64,000 nucleotides of DNA from Dendrocalamus latiflorus (lineage: Eukaryota; Streptophyta; Magnoliopsida; Poales; Poaceae). The number at the start of each line of letters is the position of its first letter. Position 1 is the stretch's first letter. The notes beneath the pieces are model-generated. The model ran no database searches, was not told the origin of the DNA, and saw only the letters and a list, made by a program, of their open reading frames with translations. This document shows, piece by piece, positions 10,177-20,609 of this stretch. The stretch is taken from positions 42,183,166 to 42,247,165 of the forward strand of contig CM029609.1 of the NCBI GenBank assembly GCA_017311315.1, given 5' to 3'. The position numbers and the translations under genes are program-made.

Positions 10177-13100
10177 GGAACAATCTCAATTATATTCGGT
10201 GGCACTTTGATAACACGTGCTTTTCCTTCCATTAGTCCTGACCAATGCCGTGTCAGGACAGATGAATCTTCCTCCACGTTGACAAGGAAAAGCAATTTCT
10301 GCAAGTAAAAAGTAAATTGTGTGAGTTCACTCAAAACAAAACTGATAAACCGTGTGAGTTCACTTAAAACAAAAATAGTCTAAATATCTATCTACCTGAT
10401 TCACTGAGTGCTGTGCAATGGTGTTTTCTTGGTTATATTCTAACGATTCCATCTTCAAGAGATTTGTGCAATGCTTTCTATGGTTAGCTCAACTTTTGTG
10501 GATTTATTTTATGTTGGACAGTCAGGGATAGGAATTACTTCATTTAGCACTGCTGGCTGAGTGGCTGGGATAATTAGAATCCAGACTGGCAGATTTTGTC
10601 TGATTTTTGAATGCTAATTGAGAGGTTTTTCAGAGTGGCAGTTTTCCTGCTCCTGACACTGCCTTGGATGACAAGAATCTCGTATGTGGAGAATTTCAAC
10701 AACAATCCTGGATATTTTGAAAGAGTGCTCATGTTATTATGAACTTATGATCTCAACAAGAGCTGTTGATTTACCACTTCATGGTGTTTCTTATCCTACT
10801 TCTGTAGAAGCATAACAATTTCAACTACTATAAACTATAACATTATACAGAAAGATAAAGAAAGCTTGTCATCCTTAACAATACATCAAATTTGCACCTG
10901 CCGAAGTTACAGTAAGACAAACCTGAATAGATGAATGCTCTAAGAGGTCCTCAATTGAAGGCATCACTTTTACCTATGATGAAAATTCAACATTAGCTCA
11001 ACTGCCCAACATAGTTAGAATGGAAGAAAAGAGAAGTTTATCTAGCAAAAATCTGAAGATCAGACCTTGGTCTCATGGTGCAGTGTGTGCAACAAGTCAA
11101 CAAAAGGATGTTCAAACAAGGTCAAACATCGTTCCTCACAGTATGCAAAAGAGGAATTTTATGCTTCAAGGGGTACAGATATGCCTGCAAATGGAGCAAA
11201 AGAAATTTAAACATAACATCTGACAATCTTATACATGCCTAAAAGAGACAGAATTCTTAACAGGGGAATAAGCATCGATACAAAAAAGGGCTCATGCTCA
11301 AAGAGAGCGCACTTCATGCCTAACATCCAAAATCCATGATAAAGAACAGACAGGCATCAACAAACTCAATTAATCTCAACAAAATGCCCAGTAAATCCTC
11401 CTAATGAAGGAAATAGTAGGCAAATCATTAAAATTTCAATGGAAGAAGAGCAGATCTAACAAAACATATATGAGTACAATACTACAATTCCCACAGAAGT
11501 ACAACCGCTAGTGGAAACAATTAGCTGACATGATTGTGAGTCACTACCTCCTTGCAGATATCCACGTCCAAGTTTGCTCTATAAATCTCTTGGCCGTGCC
11601 TTCCATAAACAAGTGAACCCTGCACCAGAGAGAGCAAAACCATAACTCTGTAAGGGTAAAATGTCACTGAGAAAAAATATGAAATAAAATGACATGATAA
11701 TGTTCAAACAAGCAGAAGAATGATGATGATGAGAGCCCGACACTCACTTCCTTCAACCTTATCCTTGTGTGTAGTCTTGCATAAAAATACTATTTTAATC
11801 CTACTTTTGTATGTAATTTAGCTGATGGAATACTTATTACATAGCCGCAGAAAGTCAGAAACAACTCACATGGATTGGGCAAAACTTTGAGCAATTCAAT
11901 ACTTTCTTAAGTATTCGAAAATCAACACATTAATGTCCTATTTGTGCAACAAAAAAGTAACATTTCATGGCATTCCATATTAATGCTGCATCTTTTCTAG
12001 AAAATCATTGCATGTTACGTAGATACTAGATAGTGTGTACTCAAAAGTAATTTTTAAGAAACGTATACACCAAACCACACATATATACATATTATATCGC
12101 TGAGAAGTTGGCCATAGAAGAACATGCGACAAACTGTGTGATCAATGAACTTCTGATTTTAAGAAATGCTTTGTCAAAAGAAAGCAGTTGACACTACAAA
12201 AATCTCCACAAAGCTTTGACAACTAACCTCCATTTTCAAGAATTATTCATGTGAAAATGAAATTCTAGAAAATGGAGAGGATGTACCTGTAGAAATAGTC
12301 CAGGTGAATTCTCTGATATAAAACCATCTGATCCTTTCAAATGAAGAAGTTTGAAAGTTCTTATGGTGGAAGCCCGGCTCTAATTAAGGGGAAAAATCAA
12401 GAACACATTAGCAAAGTGAAATAAAATGAAGTGAAAAATACAGTCAGCTTATGGTGATTATTTATATGCTTTGCTTCTGCATTTCTTAGTAATCTTGTTA
12501 GTGTGTTTTAGGTGAACATTGTAAAACCACCAGAAATAGTCAGCTGTAATCCATCACAAGAAGAAATTATATAGTTTATTATTTAACTTCCATTAGAGAT
12601 TTGAACTAATTATTGCACTATAGAATTTTGCTCAGCCAGACTAACATGATTACTGATATAAGTCAATTTTGGTAACATAAAGTAGAAGTTTCCAAGAGTA
12701 TCTATTTCATACTTTAGTTCACTCAAGAAAATGTTTGGTAAGTAGTACCCTATAAGCAAAAAGAGAAATAGGCTGCAACTAAGATAAGAAGCTTCATGGA
12801 AGCACTAAACATGCTCTTGCTATAATTCCCAACTTTTCATAAGGACTTTCCAGAGTCTTCTGCATACTTTTTTCTGCTACGGAAAACTCGCAATAGCATT
12901 GATAATACTGTTAAGAAAATAGTTTAAGACTAGCCTTCACTTCATATTAGTGCAATTCATTTTGCATGAACAAACATCTTTGCATGCATGAATACATAAA
13001 GCCACCTTTCCAGTAACCATGATAACATTTACTGCCCTTGAAACCTCATCTCTCAAAGATTCTATTGATTCCTCTTCACACAGGTGTCCTTCATAATCCA

Positions 13101-15070
13101 CAAGAGTACCTTAACAAGTTTTTTAGAAGTTATTTGCTAGAACTTGGCAAGATCCAACAAAAACACTATATATCTTGATATGGCTCAATTTTGGCTGATG
13201 ACACTCTCGTAGGCTCATTCTCTCTATATCTCTATTGGTGAAAACATCTAGGCCTCTAAAAATGGTTTTGGTAATTGATGAATTTATGTGAATATGGGTC
13301 TGACATGTTTATTGAGTGTTTAAAAGGCTGAGTCTCTAAAATGATGATGAGACGTATGCATAGAATCAATATGAAGATCAAAGTGGCTTAAGTCAAAGGT
13401 ATATGTAGACTAAGATCCCTTTTTATTTTTACTGGTCTTAGGAGAAAGGGTGAAAGACCAGATTATAGCATAAATGTCGTACCATTAAGAGGATTATGGT
13501 TAGTAACTTAATAGCATATTCTTGTACCATTTTGATCAATTTAGGATCATGTATTCTCTTAAAAACAAATTGAAAATCTTCTGTGCTCTATCTGGACGAT
13601 CGGAAGTACCGGCGTGCAAACCGCGGTACTTCCGCTTGCCGGAAGCTTCGAAAAACCGAGCGGAACCTTTTTTCTAGAGATCACCCTCGGAATCGATCAG
13701 TGCTCTGTCTGGACAATCGGAAGTACCGACGCGCAAACCACGGTACTTCCGCTTTCCGGAAGCTCCGAAAAATCGACCAGAACCCCTTCAAAATAGAACC
13801 CCATGAAGTAAATACAACCTATTTTGCTATTTCCCTGGCCCATTGTTATTATTGATCCAATTTCCTTCAAGGTGCATTTGCCTACCATGAAGGTTCAAAC
13901 TATAATATGAGCTCAACACCACCATTGTCAGACGACATCATTACCATGATAACTCAGACAAGAACTACACAACTATTGATTCATTGATTGTGCATTGGTG
14001 ATGTTGCAAGTAGACATTAGGAAATAAACAGTGACGATGGATATGCACAGGGGAACCACAATACCAAAATAAGAGATGCTAGCAATGAGTGAAACAAACA
14101 AACCATGAGAATTCTTATCTCATCAAGAAGCGTATGGCCTCTTTCCTTTGCAGGCTGTTTCAACAGAAATTACTATGTCACCCAACTGCAGTCTGCAGCT
14201 GTTGAACCAAACACAAGATACATATAAAAAAAAATCAAATAACAAGCACCCTTAACAAATAATCTAATTCAATAGCATGCCTTACAATGGGAATATCAAG
14301 CCCTGGGATATGCTGCGACATCCATAGAATATCCGTAGCATGATCTTCATCCTTCCATTCCTTGTTCAGCTTACTGATGAAATTATCATCACAAAGCAGT
14401 AGAGAGACCTCAATGGTATCGTACTTATTCACATTGCTTATACAAGTGTCTCTGGTCTTGTACTCAAAGCCTTCGAGGTTGTCGAAGGACACCCTCATTG
14501 CCTTCCCAACATCCGTTTGAAGTGTTTCTGCAATACTCTGCATAGCTATTCAGAGTGAAAGATATTACCAATTTAACATTTCAGTAAAAATGCAATAGGA
14601 TATATCACAAAGTAGCTTCAAATGCAAACATTGTTTGAGGAAATTCTGTGAAAACACAAGCTTTCGCAGGTCAAAGCAGAGGAATTAGGGTGCAGAAGCT
14701 GTTACCAGGATGACCGGATGAGGGGGTCGTGGGGTGGGGCTTCTTCGATGCCAATCTGCACGCTGAGCTCGCCCGGGCCCTCTCGCATCGGCTTCCTCGC
14801 CCTCCGCCGCCTCAGCAGCATCGGTGGGGACGACGTGCGCCTCCGGCGTCCGGACGCCGACGACGCGTAGTGCCTCGAGGCGGCGGCGAGGAAGGGGAGT
14901 AGGCTGCGATCATGAAGAGGAGGCGGCGGCGGCGGCAGCGAGTGGAGCGGGAGAGCCGGCCGCGCTGACGAGTGGAGCGGAGGGGGGCGGAGGCCGGAGG
15001 TGGTCGGAGACGGGAGGAGGAGTTGGTCGGAAGCGAGCGCGCGGGAGAGGAGGTGGTGGAGGCGCGCCAT
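10052..15070 (-). pseudogene. YBEY: Plastid YbeY-HAD fusion gene, pseudogenised
   Basis: Intact homologues (Arabidopsis At2g25870, AtYbeY) join a YbeY endoribonuclease domain used in chloroplast rRNA processing to a HAD phosphatase-like domain. Minus-strand exons traced here: 14706-15070 (Ser/Arg/Pro-rich transit-like start, then LSVQIGIEE), 14286-14535 (SLLLCDDNFISKLNKEW, then DEDHATDI), 14104-14185 (GDIVISVETA, then a frameshift near 14150, then ERGHTLLDEIRIL), about 13006-13107 (HAD motif I as DYEGH, later VTGK), 12287-12379 (ISENSPGLFLQ), 11548-11619 (VYGRHGQEIYRANLD), 11066-11184 (one base short, so out of frame within it), 10923-10973 (VMPSIEDLLE) and 10123-10298 (IIEIVPLNASKGGG). Splice sites are mostly GT-AG. 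The exon with the HGxxHxxGxDH metal motif and the HAD C-terminus were not found. Exon 1's donor could be at 14715 instead. Confidence 0.9.
13230..13800 (+). mobile_element. Copia (SIRE/Maximus-like) LTR fragment in an intron
   Basis: The sequence from about 13245 resembles the start of SIRE/Maximus-type LTRs (a segment like TTTTGGTAATTGATGAAT after CATCTAGGCC). It ends in a GC-rich repeat. That repeat has two units, 13583-13699 and 13700-about 13790, period 117 bp. Each unit carries the inverted arms CGGAAGTACCG and CGGTACTTCCG (second unit slightly diverged), able to form a hairpin. It lies in an intron of the YbeY-HAD pseudogene where the missing YbeY metal-site exon would be expected. Confidence 0.5.
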
Positions 15071-15513
15071 TAGGAGGAGGTTGGTGCGGCGTGCGAGGGG
15101 TCTACCTCTCTCTCTCTCTAATACACCAAAATTTTCTTTACTAAATCCACCCCCACAGTCATGTCTAATCTAAGATCACTCAAATTTGTGTACCAAAGTA
15201 ATCCAACTTTATACAAATGAATAGCCTGGATCTCTCCTCAAGCCTTCTTATCTTACTCATTGAAGATCCTAAGGCCAAAATCATCTGGATCATGCACATC
15301 ATTGAACCCAGAATCCCATCCCGCGCCCACACACACACCCCGACGCTGTCTCCACCCCGCGATACTCGTCTCCACCCGAGCGTTCCACTCCTCTTTCCCA
15401 TTCCATCGCCCCCGCCCATCTGATCTCAGCCGCCGTCTCCTCCACTCCGCCACTCCTCCCACCCCATTAAAACCCTAACCCAAACCTCCCCTCCCCTCCT
15501 TCGCCACGCCACC

Positions 15514-15828
15514 ATGGCTGCGGCGGCGGCCGCCGCCGCCACCTCGCTCCTTCTTCGCCGTCACCGCAACCCCCCTGCCCCTAGCCGCCGCGACCGCCTC
15601 CCCTACCCGCCATCGGCGCCCCGCGCCGCCCCTTCACCTTCCCCAGGCGCTGACACTCCGATCTGTAAATCCAGCGCGCTTCATCGCGGACACTGCCTCC
15701 TTGCCTCGCTCCCACAGTCCCCTTCCCCGGCGCCGCCATGGCCTCCCCTCTCTTCCCCGCGGCCACCGCCTCCTCCCCTACCCGCCATCGGCTCCCCGCG
15801 CCGCCCCTTCAACTCCCCCAAGCGCTGA
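15514..15828 (+). pseudogene. GC-rich 5' gene fragment, Ala/Pro/Arg-rich
   Basis: An ATG in strong context (ACCATGG) follows a leader with AAAACCCTAACC at about 15468, the telo-box motif common in promoters and leaders of plant housekeeping genes. The 104-codon frame begins with an Ala run and then Ser/Arg/Pro-rich residues, which could be an organelle transit peptide. A segment around 15602-15664 recurs in another frame 175 bp downstream (15777-15839). No known protein is recognised and no convincing next exon was found, so a captured or dead 5' end is likelier than a working gene. Confidence 0.35.
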
Positions 15829-17127
15829 CACCCCAATCTGCCACCAATGAGGACGTCGCGTCCATTAAGCCAGCGACGACGCTGCAGCCGCAATCATTTG
15901 TTGGGGGCGGCGTGTGACGGCGAGCATCAGGGAAGGGCGGATCCAGTCGTGGGGGAGTAGTTAAGGCCGCGGGTTGCCGGATCCGGCGGCAACAAACTCT
16001 TCAGGTTTGTGTCCCAAAAAAAATAGCAAATGTTTTCTCTCTTCTTCAACAACTTAACAAACTTGTATCCAATCTTTTCTTGTCCAAACCAGGCCAACCG
16101 AAATTTGCTTGGGCTTGAATATTCCTGGCCGATATTTGAGTTTCGGATATTTCATTAGGCGCCATTTTTTGATGCTTCCGCTCATTAAATACCACATCTC
16201 TGGCTATTTCTCCCTCACATCTTTTCTTCTTGTACGTGCCACCAAAAACCTGAGATGGTGATCGGCTACTGTTCTCAAACCTCCAAGAGGGTAAACGCAC
16301 CGCATCCTTCATCGGGATGGAGCACCATTTTCAACAGGCACATGTTCATTTGTTTCACTTCATTTCAAAGATGCTGTTGCCGAAATATCAAAAGAACAAA
16401 ATCGTGTATTTTTTCTTGCTTCGCTGTTCTGAATGTATGTTCCTTAGCTAGGACACAGAAGTAAATGTTCCATCTAAATTCCTTCTTCTGTGCTGATCGT
16501 TGAATATTGGTATTTTTGCTATCCTTGTGTTGCTGTCAATATAGTCCGGCCTGTTCTTTTGATCCATTTGGTCTTTTGCACTTATTTCAAATGTACGAAT
16601 ATAGTGCTCTTGCCTCTACAGATTACATCTGCTCAAAATGATATGAAGAACTGCTGATTTTGTTGGACAATACGATAAAATAATTTGCCAATGGCCGTGG
16701 ATGAGTAATATTCAGTTTCAGTAGTTAAACAAAGCCAAGTGATGGGATTTTTTTGTCCTGATAATTATTCGTGATATTCCTGAATCCTGACATATGTTAG
16801 CATTGGTATAGTTGTCGGGTTTATAGCTATTTTAAGAGTTTACAACGAACCGAGATTTGCAGCTTTGGTAGTACTGATGTTCGAGAAGATGTAATGCTGT
16901 TGTTTCAGCAAGGTCATATTGCTGGCTCATTGTCGAACATTATTACGGTTTGCCTTCTGCTAGCATCTTCCAGACATCCTTGAGTCTAATATCCAATTTA
17001 ATTTTAAGATCATCGATGTTGTTCCATGAGTTTACATTGCACCAAATATATTGTTTATGTTCCTTTGTGATTACTCCACTCACCATTTTTTTGTCTTATA
17101 TAATGTAGATCGGTGTTGTTCCATGAG

Positions 17128-17253
17128 GTTGAGATGGAGCATAAGTACCAGACCTGTTGGATCGTCCATGCCAAGGTGTTTTGGAGAGCGGCGCAAATAC
17201 GAGAGGACTCTTATGGATCTCACTACTTGCGCGTAATTTTACTAGATCAAGCG
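17128..17253 (+). pseudogene. Exon-like fragment 1, unidentified
   Basis: A 42-codon open stretch follows an AG and ends at a strong donor (GCG|GTAAGT). The peptide includes CWIVHAKVFWRAAQIRED and SYGSHYLRVILLDQA, with the amino-acid mix of a real folded protein. I do not recognise the family. It has phase 0 at both ends and no neighbouring in-frame exon that I can join with confidence. Confidence 0.35.
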
Positions 17254-17882
17254 GTAAGTTGTTTCATCTACTTGCGACTACTTACATAGTATTAGTGCAT
17301 CTATAGCTAAATGAACTTCCTAGAATCCTCCACTGTTGTTTGGTTCAGATTGGATTAATATGTCGTATAGACAAGACAACAACGAATGAACTTACCTGTA
17401 TTTTGCATAATGAGGCTCCAAAAAACCCACCAATACAGGGATACCTTGGCATGCAATGAACATTTGCAATGTCAAGGTGCTGGAGATGGAAAACTGAAAA
17501 TTAGCACTAAAACCTTTTATTACATCGACTTGTATGTAAATATAGTTAGACTTTAGATGCCATCAATTATGTCAGAAAATAAACCTGGCCTGGCAAAGCT
17601 GTTGAAGAAAAAAAAAGGATGCTTGCATCCGAACTTCCTTTGCGCGATCTGGCACAGCAAAGTTCATCACCACTGGAATCTGCAAATAAATTTTAAATAT
17701 CAATTTTCCATTCCACGTTGTCAACAGAATTTATAAGTCATCTATTACAAGGCAAGCATTTTCTAGGAAGCTTGTTTCATCTTCCCAGAGCTCGGCTCGT
17801 CTGGGAGGTTGGAGGTCAGTTGGTTTTTGCTGTTTAGTGTGGGGATGGATTTTGCGAGTTCTCAAGAAGGGGAGGTTTGGGA

Positions 17883-18080
17883 ATGCAGGTGCACACGCTG
17901 ATCAATCCCATAGTCGAGCAGTTTCGAGAGGCGCAGCGGGCGGCGCAGCCCAACTTGTTGTACCTCCAGGGGCAGCAGCTTGAGAATGAGAAGGAGATTG
18001 GTACACTTGTCTGGGGAGATGCTGATGTGTCTGATCTGCAGACGTTTAGCTCACTCACCAGCCCTCCGTTTCTGACCATA
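17883..18080 (+). pseudogene. Exon-like fragment 2, unidentified
   Basis: A 66-codon open stretch ends at a good donor (ATA|GTAAGC) and encodes a plausible protein segment, including VHTLINPIVEQFREAQRA and ENEKEIGTLVWGDADVSD. Another ATG at 17844 opens a different frame (MDFASSQEGEVWE) that reads into a stop, so a frameshift near 17880 may separate the original start from this exon. The family is not recognised. It may be a captured first exon. Confidence 0.38.
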
Positions 18081-18299
18081 GTAAGCTCCAAAGTTTTATC
18101 GAGTAGTTTGTTTGTTTTCTATGCAATTTGCTGTGTTATCATTTCTTACTTGGCTGGCAAACAACAAAATCAAAAGTGCACATTAGTTCGTAGGTGCGTA
18201 TTGAACCCTGAGAGGAGAAGTTCAACAATACAATCTCTTACGAAGATGTTCTTGTATCATAATGAATTCATGACCTGTGCTTAGTAAGTGATAAGATCC

Positions 18300-19195
18300 T
18301 AAAAAGTCCATCGCCATGTTTGTTTTTTCATCATATGTTTAATGTTTTACACAAATTGTTTACTTGTAATACGTGCTTGCCCATGCTTTGGTTGCCTGGA
18401 TGAAACTGCGAGCTTATTGCTGATAAGGGTAGTTATTATCTTATGTAGAAGTCAAAATGTTCTGGACCTTCTGGCACTTTAGCTTTGGCCTGAAAGTGGA
18501 GAAGCTTATGGGCTTATCTCTTAGTTTGGAAGTAATATATGTATGAGAGCCAAATTATTTCTCTATCTCTTCCAGTAAATCTCTTCGTATGTTTTTTTGT
18601 TTGAAATATATATTAGAACCAGGGATGGGAAAACCATTAGAAACTGGCCAGCTACACCAATTCTTGGATTTCCTGGCAAGGGTTGAAATTTGACTAACTG
18701 GAGCCAAGACATCTTATTGTTTTGAAGCTATGCTATATAATAGGGACTTATTTGCTGGAATAAGTTTATGCCGTACAATGATGATTCTACCTTTCATGGT
18801 ACTCCTTCCTCTTCCTGTAATAATTTGTCCGGCATGGGGGCAGGCACTTGCACGGGATCAACAGGTACCTACCCAAGCTCTATTTCTCACATTTAATTTA
18901 ATGTTGGTTTACATACTAAATAGTTTTCCTATGGGAGCAGATCATGGAGAGCAACATGCCGAGGTGCCTGCTAGGGAAACAACCACTACTATGGATCCAA
19001 CAACAAGTACCTACATTAACACCATTTGTAAATCACCGAAGACATGCCGAGGTGCCTGCTAGGGGTTGAGCACCAGGAATCACCGAAGACAAGTCTTTTA
19101 GGGAGCTTGAAATCTTTTGCTTATGGGATCAGAAACTTCTGGAAAAAACTGTAAATTTGTCTTGTTTTGGCTGGAAGCTAACACACATGAAGCCC
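18300..19195. other. AT-rich non-coding stretch
   Basis: No convincing exon, RNA gene or repeat family was found. A short segment (GCCGAGGTGCCTGCTAGG) occurs twice, at about 18959 and 19048, which hints at local duplication. Confidence 0.3.
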
Positions 19196-19199
19196 CCTT

Positions 19200-19425
19200 G
19201 TCTATCATTTTGTTAGCATGGAAGCAAATTGTGAATTTTTCAGAAGGCTACAGAATTAATGATCTAAGTTCCCCTTATTTAGCATTTTGTGAGCCTGGAG
19301 CAAATTGTGAAGTTTACTTAAGGCTACATAATTAATGATCTGAGTGCCCCTTGTTTAGCATTTTGTGAGTCTGGAGCAAATTGTAAAGGTCTCCTTTTAG
19401 GCTACTGAACCAATGGTCTAATTCC
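19200..19425. repeat. Imperfect ~75-bp tandem repeat, three copies
   Basis: Copies beginning near 19209, 19277 and 19352 share TTTAGCATTTTGTGAG-like and GGAGCAAATTGT cores. Spacing is 68-75 bp and divergence is moderate. It lies just upstream of the Helitron helicase remnant. Confidence 0.7.
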
Positions 19426-19683
19426 CGCTGTCATGTTATTGATAAGCGTGAGCATGTTTCAGTGTATCCACAAGCCCATCATAACGCATTATTGTGATGC
19501 TTGTTGACGGCAGGGCAGGTAGCTTGCCTTGTTGGCTGTCTTGAGATATTGTCAAATTAAATTACGTATTGTTAGGAAGAAATTAGTCCACTAATTAGTA
19601 ATCTTGAGTTTCAGTAGCGAGAAATATTCCTAGAGAAAGTAATGCAAGATAACCATAAGTTATGAGGAACTAGAGCATAAGCA

Positions 19684-20033
19684 ATGCAATGCAACCACGA
19701 CCTTCAAACTTTCAATGGGGGCGAAACAACCTCAATAGTATTTCATCAAATCCTGATACAAAACATAATCTCACTTCCTTTCAAGTTCAAGCGGAAACAA
19801 TTCCCGATCCACCTGAGTTTTGCAATGACCATAAACAAAGCGCAGGGCCAAACCATCCCAAATGTTGGCATCTACCTTCCAGAGCATGTTTTCTCACATG
19901 GATAGCTTTATGTCGCGCTATCAAGGGGTGTATCAAGACAAACGACAAGAATTTTGGCTAAACCAAAGAAAGAAGTAGATGCCTCAGGGAAGAGCACCAA
20001 AAATATTGTGTATAAAGACGTCCTAGCATGGTG
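19684..20033 (+). pseudogene. Helitron helicase C-terminal remnant (PIF1-like)
   Basis: The frame encodes the last part of the superfamily 1 (PIF1-like) helicase domain of plant Helitron Rep/Hel proteins. Visible are FKFKRKQFPIHLSFAMTINK, then AQGQT, GIYLPEHVFSHG and, after an in-frame TAG at 19903-19905, LYVALSRGVS of motif VI. The same frame then runs on to KNIVYKDVLAW and a stop near 20031, the usual C-terminus. The stop replaces a conserved Gln (CAG to TAG). The upstream helicase motifs and the Rep nuclease were not found, so the element is non-autonomous or truncated. Confidence 0.85.
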
Positions 20034-20323
20034 ATGTGGTAAGTAAATAGTCCACAAACACATATTTCCTTACGGTGTTTCATATTTCTTTATGTGACAA
20101 AAATGTTTGTTTTCTTTGTAGCCTCAAGTTTAAACAATGTGGGGATGGAGAAAGTCGTTGGTGGGTGAGTCCAATGATGTTGTCGCATCCTCAAAGGATC
20201 AGTTGTTATATGACATTCATTATGTGACAAAAATATTTGGTTATACAATATATAAGATGTGAATGTTAATGAATCTGATTGTTCGTTTTATTTTTTACAA
20301 ATTTTATCTTGTTTTGTATTTTA

Positions 20324-20352
20324 CTGTAGCGTTAGCACGGACACACTACTAG
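20324..20352 (+). mobile_element. Helitron 3' terminus
   Basis: The helicase gene is followed about 300 bp later by ACTGTAGCGTTAGCACGG, a short imperfect hairpin (CTGT/ACGG stem), and then by CTAG at 20349-20352 followed by T. A hairpin 10-12 bp before a terminal CTRR, with a T as the 3' flanking base, is the Helitron signature. The match to grass Helitron ends is close. Confidence 0.78.
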
Positions 20353-20609
20353 TTCTGGAAGGTTCAAGAAAATCCTAGCCCGAGAGAGAGAGAGAGCAGG
20401 TGGAAGATAGGGTTTAAATATTTTTTTAACCGAGCTCCGGAAAGGTGTCGAACAAAGCCTCACCGATAAGTTGGTCCCAAACTTTGGTGGAAACTAGCAG
20501 GTCCACCTGTCAGTTGATCTTGTAAGCTTGGTGTCTTCGGGTTTAAGCCCCAAACCCGCACTGAAACGGCAAACCCTCCACCCGACGCGTGCTCCGCCCC
20601 CGCCCAAAA
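20353..20609 (+). promoter_or_regulatory. Upstream/leader region of the PPR gene
   Basis: The 257 bp between the Helitron end and the PPR start codon contain a (GA)n run at about 20381-20396, an AT-rich patch (TTTAAATATTTTTTTAA at about 20412) that could be the core promoter, and a GC-rich leader. The Helitron has therefore replaced everything further upstream. The transcription start cannot be located from sequence alone. Confidence 0.4.

Larger units (their letters stand above)
15138..19600 (+). other. Mosaic of exon-like fragments, possible Helitron cargo
   Basis: No complete gene can be built here. The stretch holds a GC-rich 5'-end-like fragment (15514-15828), two exon-like pieces with good donors (17128-17253 and 17883-18080), a 75-bp triple repeat (19200-19425) and otherwise AT-rich non-coding DNA. 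It ends in a Helitron helicase remnant. Near 15138 TCTTTACTAAATCC resembles Helitron 5' ends (TC...CTA), but the preceding base is T rather than the expected A, so the left boundary is weak. Confidence 0.35.
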
